Assembly: GCA_029978815.1 (NCBI GenBank)
Contig: JAPOIQ010000015.1
Coordinates: 1-10,749, forward strand
Origin: a bacterium
Lineage (GTDB): Bacteria > Actinomycetota > Acidimicrobiia > Acidimicrobiales > Ilumatobacteraceae
Length of the DNA: 10,749 bases
Direction of reading: 5' to 3'
The notes below the pieces were generated by a model. That model was not told the origin of the DNA, did no database searches, and saw only the letters and a list, made by a program, of their open reading frames with translations. Below are positions 9,997 through 10,749 of the stretch, piece after piece. Every line of letters starts with the position of its first letter. Position 1 is the stretch's first letter. The position numbers and the translations under genes were made by a program.

Positions 9997-10740
9997 GTGG
10001 AGGGTTACGAATCTCACACATACGGCGATGCGTTTGCCGACGTGTACGACGACTGGTACCGCGATCTCAGCGATGTGACAGCACTGGTGGATCTCCTTGC
10101 CGAGTTCTCCCCCGGTCGCAACCTGTGTGAACTCGGAGTCGGCACCGGGCGCCTTGCAATCCCCCTTTCAGAGCACGGATTCAAGGTGACCGGGGTCGAT
10201 TCGAGTAGTGCAATGCTGGACCGTCTTCGGTCTGCTGATACCGAATGCAGTATCTCGGTGGTGTCGGGTGACATGGTCGATGACATGCCTTCCGGCCCGT
10301 TCGATGTCGTGCTCATCGGGTTCAACACACTGTTCAATCTTGAGTCACATGACCGCCAGCAGGCGTGCCTTAACAAGTGCTCGGCGGCTCTCACCACCGG
10401 TGGCATCGTGGTCGTTGAAGGGCTTGCTCCACCGAGTCAGCCAGATGGCGCAACCATTGACGATGTATCAGTGAAATCGATGACTGCAACGAATGTTGTG
10501 CTCTCGATATCTCGCCATCACAGTGCCGATCAACTGGTCGAGGGGCAATTTGTTGAGTTCACCGAGGAGCACGGCGTTCGACTGCGGCCGTGGAGCATTC
10601 GCTACTCATCAGTTGAGCAACTCGACGCAATGGCGGGCGCAGCAGGACTCTCGGTAGTGGCTCGATTCGCTGATGCAAACAGGACGGCCTTCGACGCAAT
10701 GACTGGCAGGCATCTCACGATCTACGGTCGAACAGCGTGA
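9997..10740 (+). CDS. Class I SAM-dependent methyltransferase, substrate unknown
   Basis: 247 residues. An in-frame TAA at 9985-9987 means that only the GTG at 9997 can serve as an upstream start; there is no evident Shine-Dalgarno sequence and translation may be leaderless or nearly so. The N terminus (YGDAFADVYDDWYRDL) is the usual cap before a Methyltransf_25/11-type Rossmann fold. Motif I is LCELGVGTGRLAIPL (about 44-58), followed by VTGVDSSSAML with the acidic ribose-binding Asp (about 68), GDMVDDMP (about 90-97), FDVVLIGFNTLFNL (about 101-114) and a post-motif region with GGIVVVEGL. The C-terminal third (RLRPWSIRYSSVEQLDAMAGAAGLSVV) fits small-molecule methyltransferases. Substrate cannot be assigned. 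It is divergent from the desulfurase gene with at most 43 bp between starts, so the two promoters must overlap or lie within coding sequence. Confidence 0.9.
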   Translation: MEGYESHTYGDAFADVYDDWYRDLSDVTALVDLLAEFSPGRNLCELGVGTGRLAIPLSEHGFKVTGVDSSSAMLDRLRSADTECSISVVSGDMVDDMPSGPFDVVLIGFNTLFNLESHDRQQACLNKCSAALTTGGIVVVEGLAPPSQPDGATIDDVSVKSMTATNVVLSISRHHSADQLVEGQFVEFTEEHGVRLRPWSIRYSSVEQLDAMAGAAGLSVVARFADANRTAFDAMTGRHLTIYGRTA

Positions 10741-10749
10741 AGGTTTGAG

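Overview
The window reads as a well-packed bacterial chromosome segment, most likely from an actinomycete of the class Acidimicrobiia. This placement is inference: it rests on moderately high GC, frequent GTG/TTG starts without clear Shine-Dalgarno sequences, a PASTA-type kinase-like receptor, an NAD+-dependent DNA ligase, and several proteins whose sequences resemble conserved but uncharacterised acidimicrobial families from memory. Nothing in the sequence looks like a phage, transposon, CRISPR array or tRNA/rRNA gene, and no gap between genes reaches 100 bp.

Layout. At the left, the 3' part of an o-succinylbenzoate synthase-like enolase-superfamily gene (menC type) and an SCP2-like lipid-binding protein run rightwards. 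Converging on them is a 691-residue membrane protein with a protein-kinase-like cytoplasmic domain, one transmembrane helix and four extracytoplasmic PASTA repeats. Divergent from it is a small single-span membrane protein with an exported Ig-like domain, whose stop codon shares a CTAG palindrome with the stop of ligA. ligA and a MetE-like gene form a leftward pair. A divergent, uncharacterised multi-span membrane protein follows. Then comes a leftward, translationally coupled pair for tRNA 2-thiolation (cysteine desulfurase then MnmA). Finally, divergent from it, there is a class I SAM-dependent methyltransferase.

How the genes work together. The desulfurase/mnmA pair is the clearest functional unit: the desulfurase supplies persulfide sulfur that MnmA inserts at C2 of the wobble uridine in tRNA. 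The PASTA protein and its divergent neighbour are both predicted to be anchored with the N terminus inside and the C terminus outside, so an envelope-sensing partnership is possible but unproven.

Most notable points. (1) The PASTA protein has lost the usual catalytic residues of a Ser/Thr kinase (ATP-binding Lys, HRD Asp, catalytic-loop Lys and Asn), so it looks like a PASTA pseudokinase. (2) ligA carries an apparent one-base deletion near codon 33, which separates the NAD+-recognition start of the protein from the rest. (3) The MetE-like protein keeps only part of the zinc site. (4) A perfect 11-bp tandem repeat occupies the short space between the divergent desulfurase and methyltransferase genes.
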